This document shows positions 1 through 8,730 of a DNA stretch of 47,459 nucleotides, piece after piece. The first letter of the stretch is position 1. Every line of letters begins with the position of its first letter. A model generated the notes under the pieces. The model was not told the DNA's origin and searched no databases. It saw only the letters and a program-made list of their open reading frames with translations. The translations under genes and the position numbers were made by a program. Origin of the DNA: Erysipelotrichaceae bacterium (GTDB lineage: Bacteria > Bacillota_I > Bacilli_A > Erysipelotrichales > Erysipelotrichaceae); NCBI GenBank assembly GCA_012516665.1, contig JAAYWN010000012.1, positions 1 through 47,459 on the forward strand, written 5' to 3'.

Positions 1-2
1 CA

Positions 3-101
3 AGGAAAGTTTATATTCCACCAATGTCACATCCTTGGAAGCGCGCAACCTTCTTACGGGCACAAGAAAAAGCCCATAAGCACCACCAATTTGGCTTCTA
101 A
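3..101 (+). pseudogene. C-terminal fragment of a transposase (ISNCY-like?), truncated by the window edge
   Basis: Frame 3 reads RKVYIPPMSHPWKRATFLRAQEKAHKHHQFGF* with no start in the window. The PPMSHPWK...F...K tail resembles transposase C-termini from memory. May be an intact gene extending left of the window. Confidence 0.45.
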
Positions 102-104
102 AAA

Positions 105-126
105 CAGCGGGAGAAAACTCCCGCTG
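105..126. terminator. Perfect hairpin CAGCGGGAG-AAAA-CTCCCGCTG, terminator-like
   Basis: Perfect inverted repeat just after the transposase-like stop codon. The flanking A-run gives a T-run on the minus strand. Confidence 0.6.
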
Positions 127-474
127 ATATCTCATCTATTCTGTGTCATTTTCGCTTGATATTGACATTTTACCCGCATATTCCTCTTCCGCAGGCCGGT
201 ATTTTGTTTGCTCCCCCTTTACAAAGATTTGATCCGTGCTATTCTATTGAAACAAATCAGTGTCCTCAGCAAGTCAGCAATCTTTTTGATTGCGGAAAAG
301 AGGACACTTTCTTTATGAAAAAATCAGCTGGAGCACTTTCTGTCATAGGAAGAGAATAAACGAGCAGATAGGCCGGCACACATGAAGAAAAAGCGTGGTT
401 CCATCGCAAAAAGAAGAACATACATATCATTTTCCGCAAGATGCATATTTTTATGCATCAATGGAGGAACTCTT

Positions 475-1071
475 ATGAAATATGATGCTGAAACTGAATT
501 AGTTGCTGTGGAACATGGAAATCATGGTGACGTGCACTATGGTCACCGTATTCCTCGGTATCCATCACTTACTGCGGATATTGTCTGCAGGACGAATGAA
601 GGATCTCCTGAGAAAAAGCGAGGCGACCCAGGTTTTATTTCTATTGAGCGTGTGCCAAAGATTGCCAGTCTAACAGTGATTTATGACTATGATCCGATGA
701 CGGATAAAAAAATACCGCTGGGGTATGCTGATCATGATGACGAATGCTGGAAACATGGTGATACCAAGACCGTCGATGTCTATGATCCTGTTTGGAATCT
801 GGAACGTCTTGGGTACTTTCATAATGGATCCAGTATGGGCTGCAGCTATGATGCGGATGCTTTTAAAGCACTGATCCGCAATGAATACACTTCTTCTGAA
901 TCTATTCGAATGGCGAAACTTGATGAACTGTACCTCACCTATTCCTATCGCCCGAAATTTGCCTGTCTAAATGATGATGCAGACTGTATTAAGAAAATGA
1001 ACTTTGTAAACTTTGATGATGAGGAAGCTGACTTCCCTGTGTATACTGTGAAACTGCATCGGCTGAAATAA
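475..1071 (+). CDS. Hypothetical protein of unknown function
   Basis: ORF 382..1071. GGAGG at about 463-467 places the likely start at ATG 475 (MKYDAETELVAVEHG...). Confidence 0.65.
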   Translation: MKYDAETELVAVEHGNHGDVHYGHRIPRYPSLTADIVCRTNEGSPEKKRGDPGFISIERVPKIASLTVIYDYDPMTDKKIPLGYADHDDECWKHGDTKTVDVYDPVWNLERLGYFHNGSSMGCSYDADAFKALIRNEYTSSESIRMAKLDELYLTYSYRPKFACLNDDADCIKKMNFVNFDDEEADFPVYTVKLHRLK

Positions 1072-1073
1072 TA

Positions 1074-1106
1074 GTCTGGAAGACCCTATGGTCCTCCAGA
1101 CCTTTT
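1074..1106 (+). terminator. Rho-independent terminator
   Basis: GTCTGGAaGACC-ctat-GGTCcTCCAGAC followed by CTTTT, directly after the stop at 1071. Confidence 0.7.
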
Positions 1107-1144
1107 GGATATTGAAAACTTCTGCATTATTCAGAACATTCAGA

Positions 1145-1768
1145 TCATAGTTTTCTCATACTATCAAGGACTCTGCCTTCATATGTAAAGAAGATTGGAC
1201 CTCGAAGAGATTTCTTGTTCAGCAGTTTCTCTGCCAGAGCAGATAGAGTGGAAGTTTCTTTTCCATACTGAACATGCGTGTCATCCACAATAGTTGCTGC
1301 TACTTTCTTATTTTTGATAAAGACAACCTTATCTCCCGGCTTGAGACCAATCATTGAGAAACAGAACCGTTTCTTCCTAGCAGCATTTTCCTTAGCTGTT
1401 TTATCTTCCTTCATTTCTTCTGTGCTCATTTTGAAAAGATGCAGATATTTTTCTGTTCCGGATATCTTCGCAACGGATTGCAGCAGATCATAAGCATCTT
1501 CTGCACTCATCGCATAAAACTCCCTGACTCGTTTCTTCCCTTTAAGCTCTTCCACAGACCGCAGATCGGGATTTAACTTGTCGATCAGCTTATGCACTTC
1601 TACATCTGAAAGCCTTTGATCCGTATCATACGTAGCATAAATACGAAAAGCAAAAGGCACAGCAGTTGAACGGTTCAGTTCATCAAGCCGTTTCTGCGCA
1701 TCAGCCGCATACCCAATCTTCACGTATTCCTTGAAGGAAGGATTTGTCATGATATAAATTGATCCCAT
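1145..1768 (-). CDS. GIY-YIG nuclease family protein (T5orf172/MUG113-like N-terminus)
   Basis: N-terminal GSIYIMTNPSFKEYVKIGYAADAQKRLDELNRSTAVPFAFRIYATYDT matches the T5orf172 pattern. Confidence 0.8.
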   Translation of the reverse strand: MGSIYIMTNPSFKEYVKIGYAADAQKRLDELNRSTAVPFAFRIYATYDTDQRLSDVEVHKLIDKLNPDLRSVEELKGKKRVREFYAMSAEDAYDLLQSVAKISGTEKYLHLFKMSTEEMKEDKTAKENAARKKRFCFSMIGLKPGDKVVFIKNKKVAATIVDDTHVQYGKETSTLSALAEKLLNKKSLRGPIFFTYEGRVLDSMRKL

Positions 1769-1877
1769 AGTGGTTTCCTCTTATTCGATCATCATATCAC
1801 AAAGACGATTCTGCAATGAACAATACTGAACGGAATTCGATCCTTTCTGCTTAAAGCAAAAATCTTTTAAGTATTTT

Positions 1878-2507
1878 TCACTCCCATTCTTCCTTCTTTT
1901 TCCACTTTTTTCCTTCATTGTCTGCCGCTGCTGCATAGATCAGAATATGGTGCTTTGTTCGATCAAGACAATGCAGTGCTCCTTTGAGCGTTGCGCCAGT
2001 TGTTATGACATCATCGCAGAGGACGATCTTTTCTGGCAGTGCGATATTTTTCTGCAGTGAGATCTGATCTGCGATCTTCTGTCTGCCGGCATATGTCAGT
2101 TTTTTCTGTATAGTACTGTCATTTTTGATGAATGGTTCCATCATCGGCAGACCTAAAGAAGCATACATCTCCATCAGATGCGAAAAGCCTCTTTCTTTTT
2201 TCTTCTCTTCTGCACTTGGCATCATGCATAAAGTCATACCACGATATCTCCGCCGCAGTTTTCTGATCATCGGATGCAGAAAAGCATCCTTCAGTGCTTC
2301 ATCGCCGCATTCTTTATACTGGATCAAGTTTGCCGAGAACCCCTCACGATATAAATAATCACTGTCTGCCTGTATCCCATCAACAAAGAAGCTCTGCGGA
2401 TAATATTTCCATTGTTTCCGACAAGTCAAGCAAAGCGGATCATCGCCAAACAGAATGTCTCGGATACTGCATTCTCCCAGTTCCCTTCCGCACATCAGAC
2501 ATCGCAT
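1878..2507 (-). CDS. comFC: ComF-family phosphoribosyltransferase-like protein
   Basis: N-terminal C-x2-C...C-x2-C zinc ribbon; VLCDDVITTGATLKGA PRPP-binding motif; sits downstream of comFA. Confidence 0.88.
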   Translation of the reverse strand: MRCLMCGRELGECSIRDILFGDDPLCLTCRKQWKYYPQSFFVDGIQADSDYLYREGFSANLIQYKECGDEALKDAFLHPMIRKLRRRYRGMTLCMMPSAEEKKKERGFSHLMEMYASLGLPMMEPFIKNDSTIQKKLTYAGRQKIADQISLQKNIALPEKIVLCDDVITTGATLKGALHCLDRTKHHILIYAAAADNEGKKWKKKEEWE

Positions 2508-3643
2508 GATGCATTTGCCTCCTGCAGGCTCTGTACGCACTTTTCGCAGAGCTCGCTCTTTTCACTGCATAGGAACAGGACATCTCCATAAGGATCTTCA
2601 AAAGATCTTCCTGCTCTGCCCGCCATCTGGATCAGCCCTGCCTCATCAAAAATGCCGTGATCTGCTTCATAGACACAGATATCTGCCCGCGGGATCGTCA
2701 CACCTCTTTCCAATACTGTCGTTGCCACAATGACACTGTGTTCTTTGGCCCGGAATGATGAAATGACAGCGTCCCTTTCTTCTGTCTTTGAAGTGCATAC
2801 GGAACAGTCATACAGAAAAGACAGAAATAGATGCAGGCGCTTGGCTTCCGCAATGGTAGGCACAAAGATCATCCGCGGATGATCATCATGATTTTCCAGC
2901 CATCGCAGAAGATAGAAGAGCAGAATGCCTTTCGGCCCTACATGAATCTTTGGTACAGGGATGGGCTTGCCATGCGGCCGCTGATTCAGCGTCAGACAGA
3001 TCATCGTTCCTTCTCTGACTTGCTTCATCAGCTCATCATCCGGCGTAGCTGTCAGATAAATGCTGTGTCCCCGGCATGCCGTTTTTGCAATGCCATGCAG
3101 CACCTCACTGCCGCGGAAAGGGAACGCATCCGGTTCATCAAGGATCAGCAGATCAAAGGCATCATAGTAGCGATACAGCTGATGTGTCGTACAGACGATC
3201 AGATCGCCGTCGGTAACCGCAGTATACCCTTGGCATACGGGAATCACATTCGCATTCACAAAGTATTTCTGCAGGCGTTCAGCCACTTCCAATACGACCT
3301 GCCGTCGGGAAATCGCAAAACATACTTTTAAATGATGCTTCAGGAACATGGCGATGGAGCCAATCGAAATTTCAGTCTTGCCAGCTCCGCAGCAGCATCG
3401 CAAGAGCACGTCATATCTGACAATGTTTTTCATGCATGCATCGCTGATCATCTTCTGCTGCTCTGTCAATGGATACGTCAGGACATATTCTTCGCTGTTT
3501 TCGCGGATCGGTGCAAGAACAGCGGGATCCTTTTCTTCCTCGATCATTGCTCTGCCGAAAGAAATACATTTCCGACAATACCATCCTGCTGTGCCATGGC
3601 AGAAAAAAGCTGGATCTTCATTCAGACATCTTGGACATCTCAT
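2495..3643 (-). CDS. comFA: ComFA-like DEAD/DEAH-box helicase
   Basis: N-terminal four-Cys motif (CPRC...CRKC); CGAGKTE Walker A; LILDEPDAFP; TATP; QMAGRAGR. Confidence 0.88.
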   Translation of the reverse strand: MRCPRCLNEDPAFFCHGTAGWYCRKCISFGRAMIEEEKDPAVLAPIRENSEEYVLTYPLTEQQKMISDACMKNIVRYDVLLRCCCGAGKTEISIGSIAMFLKHHLKVCFAISRRQVVLEVAERLQKYFVNANVIPVCQGYTAVTDGDLIVCTTHQLYRYYDAFDLLILDEPDAFPFRGSEVLHGIAKTACRGHSIYLTATPDDELMKQVREGTMICLTLNQRPHGKPIPVPKIHVGPKGILLFYLLRWLENHDDHPRMIFVPTIAEAKRLHLFLSFLYDCSVCTSKTEERDAVISSFRAKEHSVIVATTVLERGVTIPRADICVYEADHGIFDEAGLIQMAGRAGRSFEDPYGDVLFLCSEKSELCEKCVQSLQEANASCDV

Positions 3644-3703
3644 ACCTTTTTATACGCGGCAAAGCTTCTCATTCTCAAAAAAAGTCCATTTTCCAATGAA
3701 CTT

Positions 3704-4345
3704 TCACTTCAGATCTTCCGGTGTCGTGATCTTGATATTTTCATAGCTTCCTTCAATTGCTTTAATTCTGACATCAGAATACCGTTCCACCAATGAGGCA
3801 TCATCCGTACCGACAAATCCCTCGGCCAGCGCTTTTTCCATGCATTGCAAGATCAATTCTGTATTGAATGCCTGCGGTGTCTGCGCCGCAGCCAAAGAAG
3901 AACGCTCATACGTTTCTTTGACGTAGCCATTCTCAATTTTTTTGATTGTATCTTTGCACGGGACCGTCAGCAGACAGGCTTGTTCGGTCTCCATGGCCTT
4001 CTTCAGATCATTTAAGTTTTCCAAAGAAAGATACGGTCTGGCGCCATCATGGATCATGACGATATCTCCGATAACAGCCTGCAATCCACTGTTCACGCTC
4101 TCTTGGCGTGTTTTCCCGCCAGCACACAATACGACCCTGCCAGAGAATCTTTCAGTCATATGATGTCTGTATTCCTTAGCGTCGGTCACGACGATCACCT
4201 GACAGCATTCCGGATCCTGCATAAAAACATTGACGGTCTTTTCCAAGATCATTTCGCCGCTGCTCAATTTGGCATAGACTTTATTAAAGCCAAGCTTCAT
4301 CCGCGATCCATTTCCGGCTGCTACGATCAATGCACTGTATTCCAT
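3704..4345 (-). CDS. ispD: 2-C-methyl-D-erythritol 4-phosphate cytidylyltransferase
   Basis: SALIVAAGNGSRMKLGFNKVYAKL, MIHDGARPYLS, VPCKDTIK, QTPQAF and TDDASLVE motifs. Start placed at MEYSALIV. Confidence 0.93.
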   Translation of the reverse strand: MEYSALIVAAGNGSRMKLGFNKVYAKLSSGEMILEKTVNVFMQDPECCQVIVVTDAKEYRHHMTERFSGRVVLCAGGKTRQESVNSGLQAVIGDIVMIHDGARPYLSLENLNDLKKAMETEQACLLTVPCKDTIKKIENGYVKETYERSSLAAAQTPQAFNTELILQCMEKALAEGFVGTDDASLVERYSDVRIKAIEGSYENIKITTPEDLK

Positions 4346-4390
4346 GCCATCCCCTTTGTTGTATCCATTAAAGCACAATTCTGAACAAAG

Positions 4391-4420
4391 TTAAAAAAAA
4401 TCTCCTGAAACTCAGGAGAT
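4391..4420 (-). terminator. Rho-independent terminator overlapping the stop codon of the 4412..4903 gene
   Basis: On the minus strand: ATCTCCTGA-gtt-TCAGGAGA followed by an 8-T run. Confidence 0.85.
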
Positions 4421-4903
4421 CAAAGCGCCCATAAAGCCATAGGATACAATTGTCATGATCACGGCTGCCAAAAAGATACCGAGCAGGATGGACAGCGAAG
4501 CCTTTTTCAGATCCATGTCAAATAAAGCAGCGGCCAATGAGCCTGTCCAAGCACCTGTGCCAGGCAGTGGAATACCAACGAACAGAGCCAATCCCCAAAA
4601 GCCAAATTTTTCAATCTTCGGTCTGTTCTTATCTGCTTTCTTTTCGACCCATTCAGCTAATTTAGAAAAATGATGATCGCTCAGCCAATGCAGAAATTTT
4701 TTAATACCAAGCAGAATGAACGGAATAGGCAGGATATTTCCAGCAACGCACCAGAATACCCCGGACCAAAGCGGCATATTCAGCATTCTTGCTAGGATCA
4801 ATCCACCTCTTTCTTCAATCAAGGGAATCATTGACACGAGAAATACCGACAGCCAATTTGGCAGCATCACATGTGCCGCCCACCAAACAACAAAAGACTC
4901 CAT
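4412..4903 (-). CDS. Small multidrug export-type membrane protein (COG2426-like)
   Basis: SMIPLIEERGGLILARMLNMPLW...GIPLPGTGAWTGSLAAALFDMDLKKASLSILLGIFLAAVIM. Confidence 0.85.
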   Translation of the reverse strand: MESFVVWWAAHVMLPNWLSVFLVSMIPLIEERGGLILARMLNMPLWSGVFWCVAGNILPIPFILLGIKKFLHWLSDHHFSKLAEWVEKKADKNRPKIEKFGFWGLALFVGIPLPGTGAWTGSLAAALFDMDLKKASLSILLGIFLAAVIMTIVSYGFMGALIS

Positions 4904-5013
4904 TGCATTCTCCTTTTTATACGACCCGTGTACTATATCATAGTGCGAAATTCACTGCAAACCAAACTGCTGACGGCTGCCGCAAAAACTATCACATTGA
5001 GTAAAAAAGATTG

Positions 5014-5042
5014 TTGACACAGGTATATCGTTGGGGTATTAT
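5014..5042 (+). promoter_or_regulatory. Strong sigma-A-type promoter for tRNA-Ile/tRNA-Ala
   Basis: TTGACA - 17 nt - TATTAT, 21 nt before the tRNA. Confidence 0.8.
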
Positions 5043-5062
5043 AAACAGGCAGTCGATGAAAC

Positions 5063-5139
5063 GGGCCTGTAGCTCAGGTGGCTAGAGCGCACCCCTGATA
5101 AGGGTGAGGTCGTTGGTTCAAGTCCATTCAGGCCCACCA
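5063..5139 (+). tRNA. tRNA-Ile (GAT)
   Basis: Cloverleaf GGGCCTGTAGCTCAGGTGGCTAGAGCGCACCCCTGATAAGGGTGAGGTCG...GGTTCAAGTCC...CAGGCCCACCA; anticodon GAT; CCA encoded. Confidence 0.97.
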
Positions 5140-5155
5140 TTCCATTGACTAATAT

Positions 5156-5228
5156 GGGGTTATAGCTCAGCTGGGAGAGCACCTGCTTTGCAAGCAGGGG
5201 GTCAGGAGTTCGATCCTCCTTAGCTCCA
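5156..5228 (+). tRNA. tRNA-Ala (TGC)
   Basis: GGGGTTATAGCTCAGCTGGGAGAGCACCTGCTTTGCAAGCAGGGGGTCAGGAGTTCGATCCTCCTTAGCTCCA; anticodon TGC; CCA not fully encoded. Confidence 0.97.
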
Positions 5229-5231
5229 CTG

Positions 5232-5264
5232 AAAAAACAGACAATGAAAGTTGTCTGTTTTTTT
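5232..5264 (+). terminator. Rho-independent terminator after the tRNA pair
   Basis: AAAACAGACAA-tgaaag-TTGTCTGTTTTTTT. Confidence 0.9.
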
Positions 5265-5310
5265 CTGTTTTTCAGCAGATTTTGCGATACTCTAAAGATG
5301 AGGTGAATGT

Positions 5311-6297
5311 ATGACAGTTTTAAAAAAAATCAGAATACAGGAAATTGAAGGATTCCATATCGGAAATGCAGAATATCCTGAAGCAGGAACAGGCTGCACA
5401 GTCATCCTGCCGGAAAAGAAAACGCTCTGCGGTGCAGATGTGCGCGGAGGTGCGCCAGCAAGCAGAGAAAATGCTCTGCTCAGCCCTTTAGCAGCCAATG
5501 ACGGTGTACATGCCGTGCTGCTCTCAGGCGGTTCGGCGTATGGCTTAGATGCAGCCGGAGGAATCATGCAGTATCTAGAAAATAAAGGCATTGGCTTCCC
5601 CGTCGGCGGCGGGACCGTAGTGCCTATTGTCTGTGCATCCTGTATTCTTGATCTTGGATGCGGCAGCTCTGAAGTACGCCCTGATGCCGCTTTAGGCCAT
5701 CAAGCATGCATCAATGCTGAGAATGATCATTATCAGGATGGCTGCTATGGTGCCGGCACCGGTGCTACCTGCGGCAAATTCAGCGGTATGGAATACATGA
5801 TGAAAAGCGGTATCGGATCGGCGGCCTATCAGATCGGAGATCTCAAAGTTGGAGCCGTCATCTGTGTCAACTGTGCAGGTGATGTCTATGATGCTGGCAC
5901 AGGCAGAAAGATCGCCGGTGCCTTTAAGACAGCGGATCATGCATGGATAGACAGTGAAGAAGCACTGTATGCATCATTGACCAATGTATCTATGGGCGCC
6001 AATACAACGATTGGAGCGATCCTGACAAATGCCGCCTTTACAAAGACAGAACTTACGAAGATCGCCGGGATGGCACATGATGGTCTGGCTCGATCCATTC
6101 GGCCTATCCACACAATGTATGATGGCGATACACTGTACGCTCTAGGCACAGGCAAGATCAAAACAGATCTTAATCTTGTCGGTACTTTAGCTGCCAAAGC
6201 TGTCTCTGCTGCTATCGTCAATGCCATTGAAAGCTCTGTTTCTTTATTCGGCATTCCCGCAGCCGCAGATATACAGAAGGGAGAAGCTCATGAATAA
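5311..6297 (+). CDS. P1 family peptidase (DmpA/NylC-like N-terminal nucleophile hydrolase)
   Basis: RIQEIEGFHIGNAEYPEAGTGCTVILPE...LSGGSAYGLDAAGGIMQYLE...GATCGKF...NTTIGAILTNA. Confidence 0.88.
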   Translation: MTVLKKIRIQEIEGFHIGNAEYPEAGTGCTVILPEKKTLCGADVRGGAPASRENALLSPLAANDGVHAVLLSGGSAYGLDAAGGIMQYLENKGIGFPVGGGTVVPIVCASCILDLGCGSSEVRPDAALGHQACINAENDHYQDGCYGAGTGATCGKFSGMEYMMKSGIGSAAYQIGDLKVGAVICVNCAGDVYDAGTGRKIAGAFKTADHAWIDSEEALYASLTNVSMGANTTIGAILTNAAFTKTELTKIAGMAHDGLARSIRPIHTMYDGDTLYALGTGKIKTDLNLVGTLAAKAVSAAIVNAIESSVSLFGIPAAADIQKGEAHE

Positions 6298-7732
6298 TGA
6301 TTTTCATTTTGAGCTGACTGATCACGATGTATCGATCTGGCGCGAACCATCAATGACAGAAGCAGAGGACGTTCGTGTTGCCTTCCAAAACAGCCAATAT
6401 ATTGCCGCAAACAATCATATCGAATTTTATGATCTGAAAGCAGATACTTCCTATGACATCCTGCTGAATGATCAGCACTATTCTTTTCATACTCTGCCAG
6501 CTAAGCGGCTCATCGACATCACCAAAGAGCCATACAGTGCAGAACCAGGCTGCCTCTGTACTGAAGCTCTGCAGAAAGCATGCAATGACTGTGATGAGAA
6601 CAGTGCCGTCTATATCCCGCAGGGCGTCTTCCTGACAGGAGCAATAGATCTGCATAGCTATTCATCCCTGTATTTGGCGAAAGGTGCTGTTCTGCAGGGC
6701 ACTGAAGATCCGGCTGATTATGAGCCAAGGATCTTGTCTCGCTTTGAAGGCACGGAAAGAATGTGCTACCGCAGCCTGCTGAATCTTGGTCATCTGGATC
6801 ACACAGCGGGACCGAACTGCACAGATGTGCTGATCTATGGACGCGGTGAGATCCGCGGCGGGGGCTTCCCGCTTGCGCAGAGATGCGCTGCTGCTGAGAA
6901 AGAGAATCTCAAATCATATCTTCATGATCATCCCGAAGAAGTCGCTGCCTGTGAAAATGAGAATACCATCCCATATCGATGCCGCGGAAAACTGATCAAC
7001 CTGTCAAACTGCAAAGATATACGCATCACCGGTCTGACCTTGGGCTATGGTCCGTCCTGGAACATCCACATGATCTATTCTGAGCATATCATTACGGATC
7101 ACTGCCGCATTCTTTCCGAAGGCGTATGGAATGGGGATGGATGGGATCCTGACAGCAGTGAAAACTGCATTCTGTATGCTTGCATCTTCAATACAGAAGA
7201 TGATTCCGTTGCCATCAAATCCGGCAAGAATCCCGAAGGCAATCTGATTGCCCGTCCGACAAAGCACATCCGTATCTTTGACTGTATTTCTCAATACGGT
7301 CACGGCATCTGCATCGGCAGTGAAATGTCCGGTGGGGTTGAAGATGTCCAGATCGCTGACTGCAGCCTTGAACATACCATGTGCGGCATCGAGATCAAAG
7401 CGACCAGAAAGCGCGGCGGCTATGTCAGACAGATTGCTGCAGCCAGATGTACTGTCGGTCATGTGCAGATCCATGCTGTTGCATACAATGATGACGGTAT
7501 TGCTGACAGCAGTGTACCGCTTCTGGAAGACTTTGCTTTCCATGATCTCCGGCTGACGGGCAGATACTATGGTGCAGATCATCAATGGTATGACTGTTCC
7601 AGCATCCTGATCCAGGGGTTTGATGCCCAGCATCCAGTCCAGAATATTCTCTTTTCACATCCCGAGATCCTGCAGCATAACGGCCTGCCGGTCGAAGATA
7701 TCAAATACAGCATCAATTATCAAAAGCAATAA
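6290..7732 (+). CDS. Glycoside hydrolase family 28 (polygalacturonase-like)
   Basis: Pectate-type beta-helix: NGDGWDPDSSENCILYACIFNTEDDSVAIKSGKN and GHGICIGSEMSGGVEDVQI. ATG at 6290 overlaps the upstream stop. Confidence 0.9.
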   Translation: MNNDFHFELTDHDVSIWREPSMTEAEDVRVAFQNSQYIAANNHIEFYDLKADTSYDILLNDQHYSFHTLPAKRLIDITKEPYSAEPGCLCTEALQKACNDCDENSAVYIPQGVFLTGAIDLHSYSSLYLAKGAVLQGTEDPADYEPRILSRFEGTERMCYRSLLNLGHLDHTAGPNCTDVLIYGRGEIRGGGFPLAQRCAAAEKENLKSYLHDHPEEVAACENENTIPYRCRGKLINLSNCKDIRITGLTLGYGPSWNIHMIYSEHIITDHCRILSEGVWNGDGWDPDSSENCILYACIFNTEDDSVAIKSGKNPEGNLIARPTKHIRIFDCISQYGHGICIGSEMSGGVEDVQIADCSLEHTMCGIEIKATRKRGGYVRQIAAARCTVGHVQIHAVAYNDDGIADSSVPLLEDFAFHDLRLTGRYYGADHQWYDCSSILIQGFDAQHPVQNILFSHPEILQHNGLPVEDIKYSINYQKQ

Positions 7733-7761
7733 AAAAAAGCTCTGGAAATATCCAGAACTTT
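7733..7761. terminator. Probable bidirectional terminator between convergent genes
   Basis: AAAAAAAGcTCTGGA-aata-TCCAGAaCTTTTT. Confidence 0.75.
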
Positions 7762-7796
7762 TTCTTTGAACCATCTGCAGTGCAGATCCAAAGTGA

Positions 7797-8204
7797 TTAA
7801 CGCTTTGAGAACTGCGGTGCTCTTCTCGCACCCTTTAAGCCGTACTTCTTTCTTTCCTTCATACGTGAATCACGTGTGAGGAAACCAGCCTTCTTCAGGA
7901 CTGCTCTGTAATCAGCGCTTGCCTCAAGAAGTGCACGGGAGATACCATGACGCATAGCGCCTGCCTGGCCTGCATATCCGCCGCCAGCGACGTTGATCTT
8001 GATATCAAACTGATCCTTTGTTTCTGTCAAGACAAGCGGTGAGTTGACCATCATTCTCAGTGTTGCCTGAGGGAGATACTCATCCAATGTCTTTCCATTG
8101 ACTGTGATGTTTCCTGTGCCCGGAGTCATAAAGACACGGGCAACGGACTCCTTACGGCGTCCTGTTCCGACATAAGTTACTGTCTTCTTCTTAGCTGTAG
8201 CCAT
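7797..8204 (-). CDS. rpsI: 30S ribosomal protein S9
   Basis: [28 protein letters not shown]...[24 protein letters not shown]. Confidence 0.98.
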   Translation of the reverse strand: MATAKKKTVTYVGTGRRKESVARVFMTPGTGNITVNGKTLDEYLPQATLRMMVNSPLVLTETKDQFDIKINVAGGGYAGQAGAMRHGISRALLEASADYRAVLKKAGFLTRDSRMKERKKYGLKGARRAPQFSKR

Positions 8205-8219
8205 CTGTCCCTATCCTCC

Positions 8220-8654
8220 TTACTTGACCTTCAGCTCAATTGGCTTCTGAGCTGCATGCGGATGCTCTGCACCTTCGTATACAAACAAATGTGTACGCTG
8301 TACATCACCCAGCTTCGTATGAGGAAGCATACCCTTGATGGCTTTTTCGACCCATTCAACAGTGTACTGCTCACGCATGTTCTTTGTGCTTCTGACACGA
8401 AGTCCGCCTGGGTACATGGAATGAGAGAAATAGTCCTTCTTGTAATCCTGGTCACCTGTTACCTTGATCTTGTCTGCATTGATTACAATAACGTAATCAC
8501 CGCAGTCAACATTCGGCGTAAAAGTTGGCTTGTTCTTGCCTCTTAATACTGAAGCTACCACCGTAGAAAGACGTCCAAGTGTGCAGTCTGTCGCATCTGC
8601 AACATACCACGCATGGACAACTTCACTAGGCTTGATCATAGTTGTCTGACGCAT
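8220..8654 (-). CDS. rplM: 50S ribosomal protein L13
   Basis: WYVADATDCTLGRLSTVVASVLRGKNKPTFTPNVDCGDYVIVINADKIKVTG. Confidence 0.98.
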   Translation of the reverse strand: MRQTTMIKPSEVVHAWYVADATDCTLGRLSTVVASVLRGKNKPTFTPNVDCGDYVIVINADKIKVTGDQDYKKDYFSHSMYPGGLRVRSTKNMREQYTVEWVEKAIKGMLPHTKLGDVQRTHLFVYEGAEHPHAAQKPIELKVK

Positions 8655-8730
8655 ATTAATTTTCTCCTTTTTCAATATGTAGTTTCCGGGGCTACATTTG
8701 GCATGGAGTGCCGTATATCATTCTAGCATT

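Noticed and set aside
156-359. ORF MILTFYPHIPLPQAGILF... as a coding gene
   Set aside because: No recognisable family or convincing SD, and it spans the nested inverted repeat; treated as non-coding.
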